From: Phytophthora sp. 'mugwort'
Lineage: Eukaryota; Oomycota; Peronosporomycetes; Peronosporales; Peronosporaceae
DNA: 64,000 nucleotides
Direction of reading: 5' to 3'
Assembly: GCA_033558025.1 (NCBI GenBank)
Contig: JAUCEF010000012.1
Location: forward strand, 1,116,001 to 1,180,000
Shown here: positions 55,024 to 64,000 of the stretch, piece by piece
Layout of the letters: every line of letters starts with the position of its first letter
Numbering within the stretch: position 1 is the stretch's first letter
The notes under the pieces: model-generated
Database searches by the model: none
The model's input: only the letters and a program-made list of their open reading frames with translations
What the model was told of the DNA's origin: nothing
Made by a program: the position numbers and the translations under genes

Positions 55024-55791
55024 ACAGGTTTTCGATTAATTGTACCTTTAAAATATATATACGTGCGTAGTGCTATGTGGACAACGTAAGTCAAAGTGGT
55101 GCGCACAATTTAGGCGCCATCATTCACTAAGCTCAAGTCTCTCAGTATCTATTTGCAGGTCTCAGGTGTGGCAAGGTAAAATTACCACCCCCCAAATACT
55201 AAATGTTGTATAGAAGAGTATACTCCCTCATCCGTCACCCTCTAACAACAAATGCCTCTCATATGAAGAATTTGTTTATTCAAGCGACAGCTCAGACGTG
55301 CACAGAATTTGTTTATTCAAGCGACAGCTCAGACATGCGCAAAATTTTGGCTCGTATTTCGCCATGTATCGTATGGCGCCAGCAGTTTTCGATTGTTTAC
55401 GGCGTCACCTCGATCCACGCTTGCTGGAGCCATGCAGACATATTGACATGGGGGTGATAGTCGTCTTGTCTGGAAATTTGTTTTGGAAGATTGAACTTCT
55501 TCTTCGCCCACCGATACAGCATTGCGCGACTCCAGTCAGGGTACTCACCTTTGGCCTTGATATTGCGATCTTCAGCATCAGCATCATTGTCATCACGTTT
55601 GTGCTTTTTCGGCGGGGAATTCCCCGCCCAAATGGCACGACTGTCCCAACATTTGTCCCTCTTTAAGTGATGAGTACCACGGGGGTGACGAACGCGGGAT
55701 TATACTGTATTACAAAGGTCGCCGTTACCACCTTTTTCACACATGTTGTTAAAAACAGCACCGCATTTCGCATGTAGAGAGCTGCAGCTGG
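55024..55791. other. No gene recognised
   Basis: AT-rich and low in motif content. The word CAGAATTTGTTTATTCAAGCGACAGCTCAGAC is nearly duplicated in tandem at about 55267-55335 (two GAATTTGTTTATTCAAGCGA copies). A frame at 55298-55666 (plus) has a hydrophobic stretch but no known motif. Confidence 0.45.
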
Positions 55792-56032
55792 TTAACCCTT
55801 CACTCCCGGTAAAATCGAGTAGGCTTGTAGGTCCGCAGCGGACCCGTGATTCAGATTATCCACGTCGCTTATTGGTAGAATTTCGGTAACCGTGGATTTA
55901 GTGTTTGGCTCACCAAGACTAACAAGTCCGCAGCGGACCCATTACTTTCACAGTGCCGTGAAGACCAGAATAGTTTGGCTTCGTCAGTTGCACTTTTTTT
56001 TCTCTATTTTACAATCTTCGCGCAGCACGACA

Positions 56033-56297
56033 ATGGATATACTCGACCTACTCAACAACGACGGTGGCTCTGCTGAATGGGAGTTTGAGGACTCTGACGT
56101 AGACGATGAGGGGAATAGTGATAAACGAAGCAGCAACTGCAGAAGATGGGGGGGGTCGACAGAGGCCGACAGTGACGATGCGTTTGTGGCTGCAGAGACG
56201 GTGCCACTCCCTCAGCGGAAGCTGACGGGAAATACCTACGTGCATGGAATAATTCGAGAGAGCGGGCTTCATATTATTCGCGGCAGAGAAGTCAATC

Positions 56298-56395
<98 letters not shown>

Positions 56396-58010
56396 CCTAC
56401 AAGGAGCGTGACGAACTAGGATTGATCTATTTCTATTTCACCCGGGAATTTCGAGACTCCTTGCACCGCTGGATGAACGCAATGCTCAAGGGCAAGGGCA
56501 AGGCTGAGGCTACGTTATTCGAGATCGATGCTTATATCAACCCCAGAGGTTGCTATGAGTATCATTCCACTAACTGAGATCAAAGAGCTTTGGTCTCAAA
56601 AGCTTTTTCTAGGTCAGCCCGACATCACCAAACGATGGCCTGAAATCGATTCGAAAGTATCAGAGCTCGCTTCCAGGTGCATTCCCCAAGAAGCGTGCCT
56701 GTGTTGCGCCGAAAGCAGGACCCACTGTGGCACAGTAGGCGCTTGCTGGCCCAGGTGCAACAAAATTCGCAGCCAGTGCTGTGCCTCTGGACGCAATAAG
56801 CTTGGACGAGATTACTGTGCGCACAAAAGCTCGCTCCGGTGCGAAGAAAATCATGCCATCGAAGCCAGACAAATACGGCGGCCGCTTTTACGGCGTAGTT
56901 GAATGCAGAGTCTGTATGCCTACTCGATTTGGGACAATGGGTCCGGAAATCGGACGCGAACTGTACCCGTGGAGCGATACGTAGCCATGTTTCCGGCGCT
57001 GCGCACGGCAATATCTAGGCCTCCAGAGCGATACGATATCCCTGGGAAGCGAAAAGATGCCAGAGCTTTGTGGGTAGCAATGTGTGGCCACGTCGCAAAG
57101 ACATTTCCAGCCCCAAGTTCTCGCCGACTGCTTGAGTGCGATAATTTCTATACGAGACACAACTTGGCTAAGACACAGCTTGCATTTACGGACGGTGAGA
57201 TGAAGATGCTCGGTACAGTCAGAATATCGCTTCAGGGCAAATTGATTAGCCCCTCACTAGATGCAATAAAGGCTCGAATGAATGCTGCTCCGCGCGGGAA
57301 TTAGTCTCAGAATTGATGTCCCGACTGGATGGGAGAAACTTCAGGAAGCGCACGAACGCGCCCAGAAAAAACTTCCTTCGCATTTTCAGACTGCTTATGC
57401 CTCATCGATGACAATTGCTCACAATGCTGGATATGTCACATTCCGCGACAATCTCACTGCCGTATTCTATACAAACGATATTGCTGGTTCTCCATCGCAG
57501 CGCGTCCTTCAAGGAGATTCTCCAAAACCTATTTGGCTGTGCATAGTCTTGCACCGTTGCGTCGCTGGACAGGTGATCACGTCTTGCACCGACAGATTTT
57601 TCAGGTACCTGCAGTTGTGGTGGTCTATAACCTGTTCATGAATGGAGTGGACAGAGTGGATCAGTTGCGAAGCACTAACCTGATCCGACGACAAGAAAAG
57701 CGATTGTCGATGAGTATCCTTACATGGGCAATTGATTTGGCCCTTATCAGCGCTTTCGCGCTCTTCAGGAAGGTGGCAGAACCTCACGCATCACGCTGCG
57801 CGAATTCAAGCGTCGTGTAGCAAAGAAATTGACAGCAGTCCAGCGTGCACGACTGGACAAAAAAAACGCCGGCGGCAACCTGCACTAACAGAACCACTGA
57901 ACCAACTATTACGAACTGATGACAGTTTGCATGCTATCACACCAAACTCAAGGCTGAATTCAACGGGGAAACTCACGTGCTATTTAGCTCGCTGAAATGC
58001 TTCTCGAAGA
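56033..58010 (+). pseudogene. Decayed piggyBac (DDE_Tnp_1_7) transposase with Cys-rich C-terminus
   Basis: Starts at 56033 with an acidic N-terminus (MDILDLLNNDGGSAEWEFED). A CT/TA microsatellite interrupts it at 56297-56394. The core follows in changing frames: SLDEITVRTKARSGAKKIMP (first Asp region, about 56800), then PSKPDKYGGRFYGVVECRV, LLECDNFYTRHNLAKTQLAF (about 57130-57185, second Asp), and YNLFMNGVDRVDQLRSTNL (about 57630-57690, third Asp). A C-terminal Cys/His segment at about 57995-58070 (KTLFGCLGCHRGFHVPCF) fits the zinc-binding end of these proteins. At least three frame changes make it non-functional. It is a different, better-bounded copy than the one at 12-15 kb. Confidence 0.85.
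56297..56394 (+). repeat. (CT)n(TA)n compound microsatellite
   Basis: About 45 bp of CT repeats (one interruption) followed by about 50 bp of TA repeats, inside the piggyBac transposase sequence. Confidence 0.97.
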
Positions 58011-58641
58011 AAACCTTATTTGGTTGCTTAGGCTGTCATCGCGGCTTCCACGTTCCATGCTTCACTGCATTTCATTATCAGGATGCACTTACATCGACCT
58101 CTCTTACCGTCCGCTCAGCTCTCGATGACGTAAAAACAAGACGATCACATACCTCGATCAGTTAGAGCTACCATAGTTGCCCGATAACAGAGAGAATACA
58201 ATACCTAATGATGTCATTCAGGTGGTCAACCTGCTTCTCCACACGCCGTGCCACCAACAACCTCCGTCGTCTTGGAAAGCGAGCCATGCTTCAGGTAAAA
58301 ATAGAGCTGCGAAAGAGAGCGCTTGATGTGTCGCGGGGTGCGCCGCTTGTGCGTGGACGTCAGCATCCGGAGCCTGCTGCCGATGATCTCCTTGCTATAC
58401 TGCTGCCACTTGCAGGGCGCATCGCCGCAGTCGCTGCACACTGCAGGGAGAGATCGCTCCGCGGCATGCGCTCTGTTTCGGAATTTCAAACTGAGGGCAA
58501 TACCGTGAGGCGCACCGAGATCGCTACGTGGCCACCAACGGTCACCGGATAGGTCGATAAACATGCAATTCTGCGCTCTCATTGGTCAAGTAATAGTTCT
58601 ACAGAGGACCTGCAAAAAATGGCTGGTAGTGAAAGGGTTAA

Positions 58642-59339
58642 GAGCCACACCATATTATCAACCAATAAAAAGATATTCTTTACACTCGGAGAAATCGCAT
58701 GTACAGAGCCTACGCTTCCCAACGTTGTGGTCCACAACGTTTTTCACCAGATGGTAACGGCAACATTGTGGGTTGAGTTGAGGGGGTTGAAAACGTCCAC
58801 AAATGCACTGTCCTAGAAACAATTATGCACATGAATCTTGCTGCACATTTAATACCTTGAAAATCGAAGTGCACAATGTATTTCGGAACGATATCTTCCC
58901 ACCGGCCGAACACAGATCGAACTTGTGAGGTCTAGGTTGTTCGCCATGGACTCCGCTCCCACAATGCCTGCCGATCTCCGAACGGTGACGCGTTTCAGAC
59001 TCCTGTTGGACAAACAACAACGCGTGTACTTGCCAGTACAAGGTCAGTTCAGCGCTCTTCGCGCCGGGTGTCACCAAGGACTAGGAGGACTTTAAGAACC
59101 CATGTGGTCGCCCACCGCCACGTCGATCCACTCGGCTACAACCTCCCCCGTCCAACAGTTCATGCTGAGCATTTACCTCGTCGCATCCCAAAACCCAAGC
59201 GTTCTTTTTAAAATGGAGGGTGCTCATTGCCTTGAACGACGGAAATTTATTTTTCTTGTCCCCTTTGAAACGTTTGCTTCCGGTCCGAAGGACAAACTGA
59301 TCTCAAAGCAAGCTGCTTTTGCATACTGTGGATAATGCA
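58642..59339. other. Unassigned sequence before the hAT transposase
   Basis: Open pieces such as 58950-59085 (PADLRTVTRFRLLLDKQQR) are coding-like but unrecognised. It may be the 5' portion of the hAT element that follows, and TIRs were not found. Confidence 0.4.
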
Positions 59340-61085
59340 GTTCTAAGGTAACTTACTCGCATGGTTCCACTACAGCTGTGAAGGTTCACATGGAGAATTC
59401 CACATGGATGTCCTATTGTGGGTAAAACAAGCGCGACAAGTGGAGAGAGTCAGACCTGCTAAACGTCAGCTGGAGAATACGTATAATCAGGCGCCGGAGG
59501 CTTCAAAGAAGCAGCGCACTACCGTCTCTAAAGCTACGTGAATGGACTATTGCCAAGTGGGTGGCACAAAGTATGCGTCCATTGTCAATTCTTGAAGACC
59601 CAGGCCGTTTGGAATTGCCGTTTGGAATTTATTAGCTTTATTACGCAGGAGTTGGCCGGCGTGATTTTGGATGTCCCTGGAGCTACTCAAATACGTGCGG
59701 ACATTACGCGTGATGCAGCGGAGCTGCGTGCCTTATTAAAGTCTCGTATCCGCAGCAGCTGTCCCTTTTTTGTGTCAGGACAGATATCCAAGAAGGCACA
59801 AAGCTATTGTCGTTTGCATTGCATTATGTAGAAGAAGAAGATTTTACATTGTGCTAGAAGTGGAGGTGTTTCCTGGAATGCATACAAGAGTTGTAATTGC
59901 TAACGGTTTAGAGGACATGATGAAGCGATGGGAGCTGAAGGCAGAATTCTGTACGTTACTGGTCCGTGATGGTGCTTCGAACGCAGTTCTTGCGACTAGT
60001 TCATGGGAGTCAACAAGATGCCATGTATTGCACATTCTCTTTACTTAGTTCCTGGTGCCACGTTGGCGCGGCAAAAGAAGATGCAGTAGTAGACGCGGCA
60101 GCATCAGCTGACAACGACACCGAGGCACCCGCAGCAGCGGCTACGGTTCAGCCAGGTGTTCACTCCCTCATGCACCCAACGGGCCACCATGCCACGGAGG
60201 ACGAAGCTGCCCAAGCAACGGAATTGGAGCAACAAGCTACAGTGAATGCTGTTGAATCGTTTGTGGCGACAACGATACCAAGGCCGGATAGGTGTCGAGA
60301 AAGCGTTGCGGAAAATGTGCGAAATTGTTTAACGTTTCAGAAGCCTTGCCACGAATTTTCAAAAGTCACCAAAGACGACAAACCGGCTTGATCAAATTCA
60401 AATCAAAGCCTAGAAGCATTCGGCATTGCATCTGATCACGGATTGCCCCACGCGGTGAAATTCTTGCCGCGATATGCTGGCCCGGTTGATCGAGCTACAG
60501 GCACCATTAGACGATTTCTCTGTCGTCTGGAGAGACCGACATTCAAGGAGGTGTTTAAGGAGTTGAGTCGCGATAAGATTCCCAAACCGAGTGAATGGTT
60601 TGCGATCAGGTGCTTGGTAGCTCTGTTGGATCCTATCGCTGCTGTAACAAAAGTGCTTAGTGGAAGCAATTATCCAACTTTGGCATTGGTATTTCCCATG
60701 TTGAGAAGGATAAAAAAAGGTGCTGGGCAACTCAAACATCTTAGCGAAACAATCCGCAGTCGTCGGGCGCCAGGAGTTCCAGTCTGATATATAATGTGCG
60801 TGCTGCCATTCTAAACCTCTTTACAAAACGGTTAGAGGAATGAGCTTTGATCTAGTCTGGATAACCTTCCTTGATCCTCACTTTCATAAGATGAAACTAC
60901 TGACGCAAGCCGAGGTCGAGGAAGCCAAACGTGCTTGAATGACTAGGTTGCGTCGCTACCTATGTGCCATCAAAGAGAGCTTTATATGCAACATCGTGAC
61001 TGCAAAATGTAGGCAAATGGATCCAGAGCTTATTAGCGGCATTGTGTTCATTTCTGTGAACTATGTTGTCCCTAAGCAAAATTAA
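59340..61085 (+). pseudogene. Decayed hAT-family transposase
   Basis: A plus-strand hAT transposase in several frames. The N-terminal BED-like end has EFHMDVLLWVKQARQVERVR (about 59395-59460). The catalytic region has VLEVEVFPGMHTRVVIANGL (about 59850-59910) and CTLLVRDGASNAVLATSS (about 59950-60005), typical of hAT RNase H folds around a catalytic Asp. Further on are KPSEWFAIRCLVALLDPIAA and TKVLSGSNYPTLALVFPMLR (about 60580-60700), and a tail SFDLVWITFLDPHFHKMKLL (about 60845-60900). The C-terminal dimerisation (hATC) block is not evident before 61085. Many stops and frame changes occur, and the copy is inactive. Confidence 0.78.
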
Positions 61086-61119
61086 AACTGCTTCTCTTGC
61101 CTTCCCTCTTGCACATCAT

Positions 61120-62840
61120 GCTTTAACCCCTCCAGACCGGGCGCCATAATACAACAGGAGAATGGTTCCTCAGATCATCGGCGGACCACCATGCGACGTA
61201 TTGCCGTCTTTGCGTCGGAAGATGAGCGCCGTGACGATCGCGCGTTTGTGGCTGACGTGTATGGTAGTCGGTTTGCCCTCTCCCGAGGGGGCCAACGATG
61301 GTGTCCGGGTTAATGTACTGGAGCACCTTCTTCTGCAACCGCTCCAGGGCGACCTTGCAGCTGGTAATCTGCGGCGACGTGACGCCGTGAACGCCCGTCT
61401 TGGGGCTCACCATGGGAAGTCGGGCTCTGGCTAGTGCACGATGAAATTCGACACGATGGCGCGCGGCAGAAATCTCCAGGCAGGTGGGGCTCTTGCGCTT
61501 GGACCGGAACGTGACTCGGCCAATCTCCGGAAGCTAGTAGTGTCGTCGTTCAACTTCTTGCCACCGAACCAGAAGATAAACGCGTGCATGGACATGACGC
61601 TGAAATAGCTGACGGCCCGAGACAGACCATTGAAGTGGGCCTCCTAGATCCCTTTGCAAAGAGGATCCTCCAGTAGCCCACCGAAGACGTTGACGGACTG
61701 TTGCTCGAGGCCCAGATACCCAACGGACCAGATGTTGCCGAGAGTCTCCGACACGTGGGCGTCAGGGACCACTAAGTCATCGGAGATGAGCGAGTTACCT
61801 GCCCTCTTGTTCATCTCTACCAGATCTTCAAAGGTCACCAGAGGCTCAACCGCCAGTAAGTGAAATCAGCCAGCTGCAAAACCCAAACGAGATGGCAAGC
61901 GCAGCAAGCAACGTGAACATTACCTGCAAATTGAGCATGAGAGCCGCCAGCTAGCATTTAACAGCACCACTTTGACAGCATTCGTCGCGAGATCAGACGT
62001 CAACGCCGTGGCGTTCTCCATTTATCGAAGAAGCCGAGGTTCTGCCGGCAGTAATCTGCAAAGTTTGCGCTACGCAGCCGAGTAGTGACCTTCTCCCCAA
62101 TGGAATTAAGGCTGTATGATTGCATCTACGTGAAGAGCAGAATCGCCACGCAGCCTGCAACGTACCAAATACCGCACAGCTCCTCGTTATCGAGCAGGTC
62201 CCGCGAATACTTGCGGTCCCCTCAGTTCTTGTTCAGTCCAAACTCCGTTATGGAGATGATCATCGCAGCGATCAGCAGCGCCGACGCTGGGGAGAGGATC
62301 CCTCCCACGCACCCTCCGGTGAGGTCAACCACGTAGTAGCGGAACTCCCGGCTGCTTATGCTAAGTCCTTCAACCCGAACGGCTTCTTGACAAGGGCGTC
62401 TCCACGTCACTCGGCAAGATGTCCGTCTTCGTAGACACCGTACTCATGCTGCGCGATTTCGTGGAGCTAGGGACGAAAGCAGCCGTAGTCGCACCGCTAG
62501 TTCCTTCTTGTCCGTCATATATGGAGCGCAGCTCTTGCGCGCAAGACATCGATCAGTAGATGCCGTCGTGGATCTCCAGCAACAACATGAGCATCGCTTT
62601 TGGCAATGGGCGGGTCCGCCTGGAAAGTGAAGTGCTCATCGCAGCGTTAGCTCTACTGCGTGAGCCGCGCCAGAGCCTACCGGCTATGTCGTAGCCCACC
62701 TCCTCTTTCGGGCGCCAGCAGCCGACACCATGTACATGACCGTAAGAACGGGCTGCTGCAAGTACTACTTTTGCTGGCGGTCACCGCCTTCTTCTCCTGC
62801 TGCAACTTGTCCCGCAGCGACGCTATGGATGAATACACAC
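61120..62840 (-). pseudogene. Decayed ABCB-type (MDR/P-glycoprotein-like) ABC transporter fragment
   Basis: The minus strand from about 62400 down reads in patches like the second membrane domain of a full-size ABCB exporter. These are GGCVGGILSPASALLIAAMI (about 62320-62250), then GEKVTTRLRSANFADYCRQN and LGFFDK (about 62095-62025). Next come a membrane-like FTLLAALAISFGFCSWLISL near 61925-61860, HVSETLGNIWSVGYLGLEQQ (about 61760-61700) and FNGLSRAVSYFSVMSMHAFI with FWFGGKKLNDDTTSF (about 61635-61540). Sequence beyond (61413-61123) should be the nucleotide-binding domain, but no Walker motif is intact. Stops and frameshifts are frequent. It appears to be a relic of a drug-efflux gene rather than a working one. 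Confidence 0.7.
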
Positions 62841-63164
62841 GTCTATCTGACAGATTGAGCTGAGAGATTGTGGGCTGGGTACTGAAACACCTTTTTCATC
62901 CAATCAGAGCACGTTGTTTTGCCAATTTTAGCCAATAGTGTGCATTCGGGCAAGGGTTTACATTCCAACACATTCCGACAAATATTTGTCGGAACGCGAG
63001 GCAAAATATAGATATCACAATACAAAAATCAAGTCAAAAATGTATTTTTCAAATATCTTCGCGGTTCCGACAACTGGGCACCACTTCTACCGGTAGTCTA
63101 GGTTGTAGGAACTAGCTGTCAGCCGCTCGTCCTCATTTGACAAAAAGCAGAGGAGGCAGTCAGC

Positions 63165-64000
63165 ATGAACCTCTCCGCGTTCGTTCCTGCGAACACGCAG
63201 AAGGCCCGCACGACGGCCATTAGCGCGTTCGGTCGAATGCTAGAGGACGAGGGTGCTACCTCGCCACTAATGACGGTAAGAAAGAAAAGCTAGCTCGCAA
63301 TACTGCGACGTCTTACTATCGGAACATAAAGCTGTGGCTGTTTGATGAGTTCCCCCCATCTCCGTTTGTCAACGGAGATGAACTTGTTAAAACAAGGAAA
63401 AATTCTGGACAAACATTGCTTGAAAAAGGAGAAGGGTGGGCTCGTTAATAAGGCTCCGCCTTGTACTAAAGAGGACTAAAGTTCTCTAGTTCGCTATATC
63501 TTCACACGGCTCGCGTCGCTAGTGACTACCAACGCTGCGTTGGCATGCCTCATGTGGCACTGCTTTGGGCGCTCGTCCGTCCTAGGCTTCGTATGCAAAC
63601 AGCATGTGTCAGTGTCAGCGGACGGCGTCTTCTACCTACGGTTCTTGGGTGGAAACGGCAGAAGAGCAAGGACTCACGCTCGTACCTGATAAGGAAAGAC
63701 TTCGCTACCTGCCCGCTGCACTCGCTCGCTGTGGCGCTTGTGATGCAGACGGCACCCTGCGCGGCCTTGCTCAGTCAGCTCCCGGAGCTGGCACCTGCAA
63801 GTGGGGAGCCGCTCCAGCCCGATGTGCCGCTCCATGACTTGTCGACCGCTGATTCTGCTTCGCTGAGCGCCGCCTCGGCGGCTCCTGCACCTGCTGCATC
63901 CGCATCCACCCGCCAGCCCGCGGTCCTGGCGCCACCAAGCTCACCGCGTACAAGAGTACAAGTCAAGTGAGTTGTGCAACGACCCCGTCGAAGTCTCGCC
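63165..64000 (+). pseudogene. Crypton-type tyrosine recombinase (partial at window edge)
   Basis: Crypton elements move with a tyrosine recombinase rather than a DDE enzyme. From the ATG at 63165 the sequence reads NLSAFVPANTQKARTTAISA, then after a frame change RNTATSYYRNIKLWLFDEFP (about 63295-63350). After another break the catalytic region follows: ALACLMWHCFGRSSVLGFVC (about 63540-63600), VSVSADGVFYLRFLGWK, and DFATCPLHSLAVALVMQTAP (about 63695-63755). A Pro/Ala/Ser-rich linker then leads to the window end. The recombinase Arg in the GRSS block is visible. The downstream His and Tyr blocks would lie outside the window. Frame changes suggest decay, but an intron cannot be excluded for one of them. 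Confidence 0.7.

Larger units (their letters stand above)
55792..58641 (+). mobile_element. piggyBac element bounded by TTAA with paired ends
   Basis: Left end TTAA-CCCTTCACTCCCGG (TTAA at 55792-55795) and right end complement TTAA-CCCTTTCACTACCAG (TTAA at 58638-58641) pair with one indel and few mismatches. TTAA at both borders is the hallmark target duplication of piggyBac. About 2.84 kb lies between. The palindrome GTCCGCAGCGGAC occurs twice near the left end (about 55832 and 55925), a possible subterminal binding site. The element contains one broken piggyBac transposase in the plus orientation. Confidence 0.85.

Noticed and set aside
56297..56394. Poly-Leu/Ser then Tyr/Ile coding repeat
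   Set aside because: It is translation of a CT/TA microsatellite, not a real protein segment.
1..64000. tRNA, rRNA or CRISPR features
   Set aside because: No T-loop plus acceptor pairing, rRNA block or regularly spaced repeat array was seen by eye; a tRNAscan/Infernal run would settle it.

Overview
The window looks like nuclear DNA of an oomycete, most likely a Phytophthora-like species (inference). Supporting signs are short introns of about 57-113 bp with GT-AG borders, a FYVE protein of the START-FYVE type that oomycetes have expanded, an FKS-type beta-1,3-glucan synthase, an oomycete-style Inr/FPR promoter upstream of an Old Yellow Enzyme gene, and a transposon load (chromovirus, PIF/Harbinger, pogo, piggyBac, hAT, MULE, Helitron, Crypton) typical of Peronosporales repeat islands. 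No tRNA, rRNA, CRISPR array or convincing RXLR/CRN effector was seen.

Layout. 1-6.6 kb is transposon debris: a broken pogo/Tigger transposase and a complete but dead PIF/Harbinger element with exact 19-bp terminal inverted repeats and a TAA target duplication. 6.7-11.7 kb is a small host island: an LYR-motif mitochondrial protein (minus), a likely hAT-type insertion, a secreted CREG-like flavin-fold protein (plus, five exons) and an Old Yellow Enzyme oxidoreductase (plus). 12-33 kb is a repeat island: piggyBac-like, Helitron helicase, a DDE transposase gene split by a full-length Ty3/chromovirus LTR retrotransposon (TSD TGTGT), a broken SET-domain gene next to a MULE transposase, and a small pogo-type element with perfect TIRs and TA flanks.

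34-53 kb is the main gene-rich block: a 2228-residue beta-1,3-glucan synthase fused to an MFS sugar-transporter-like domain (plus); a NIPP1-like FHA protein with a PP1-binding RVxF motif (minus) divergent from an ENY2/Sus1 gene (plus); mitochondrial ribosomal protein bS16m (plus); ribosome-biogenesis factor NOP14 (minus); and a START-FYVE protein with a PUB-like C-terminus (minus). These are ordinary cell-wall, nuclear, mitochondrial and endosomal housekeeping or regulatory functions. They do not form an operon, although NIPP1 and ENY2 share an intergenic promoter region.

54-64 kb is again transposon territory: a non-autonomous hAT-like element, a second piggyBac element bounded by TTAA, a decayed hAT transposase, a decayed ABCB-type transporter, and a Crypton tyrosine recombinase that runs off the window edge.

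The main points for follow-up are the glucan synthase-transporter fusion, the SET gene disrupted by an inverted duplication beside a MULE, the START-FYVE-PUB architecture, and five mobile elements whose ends and target duplications can be read directly. I did not find a clearly new defence or other multi-gene system.
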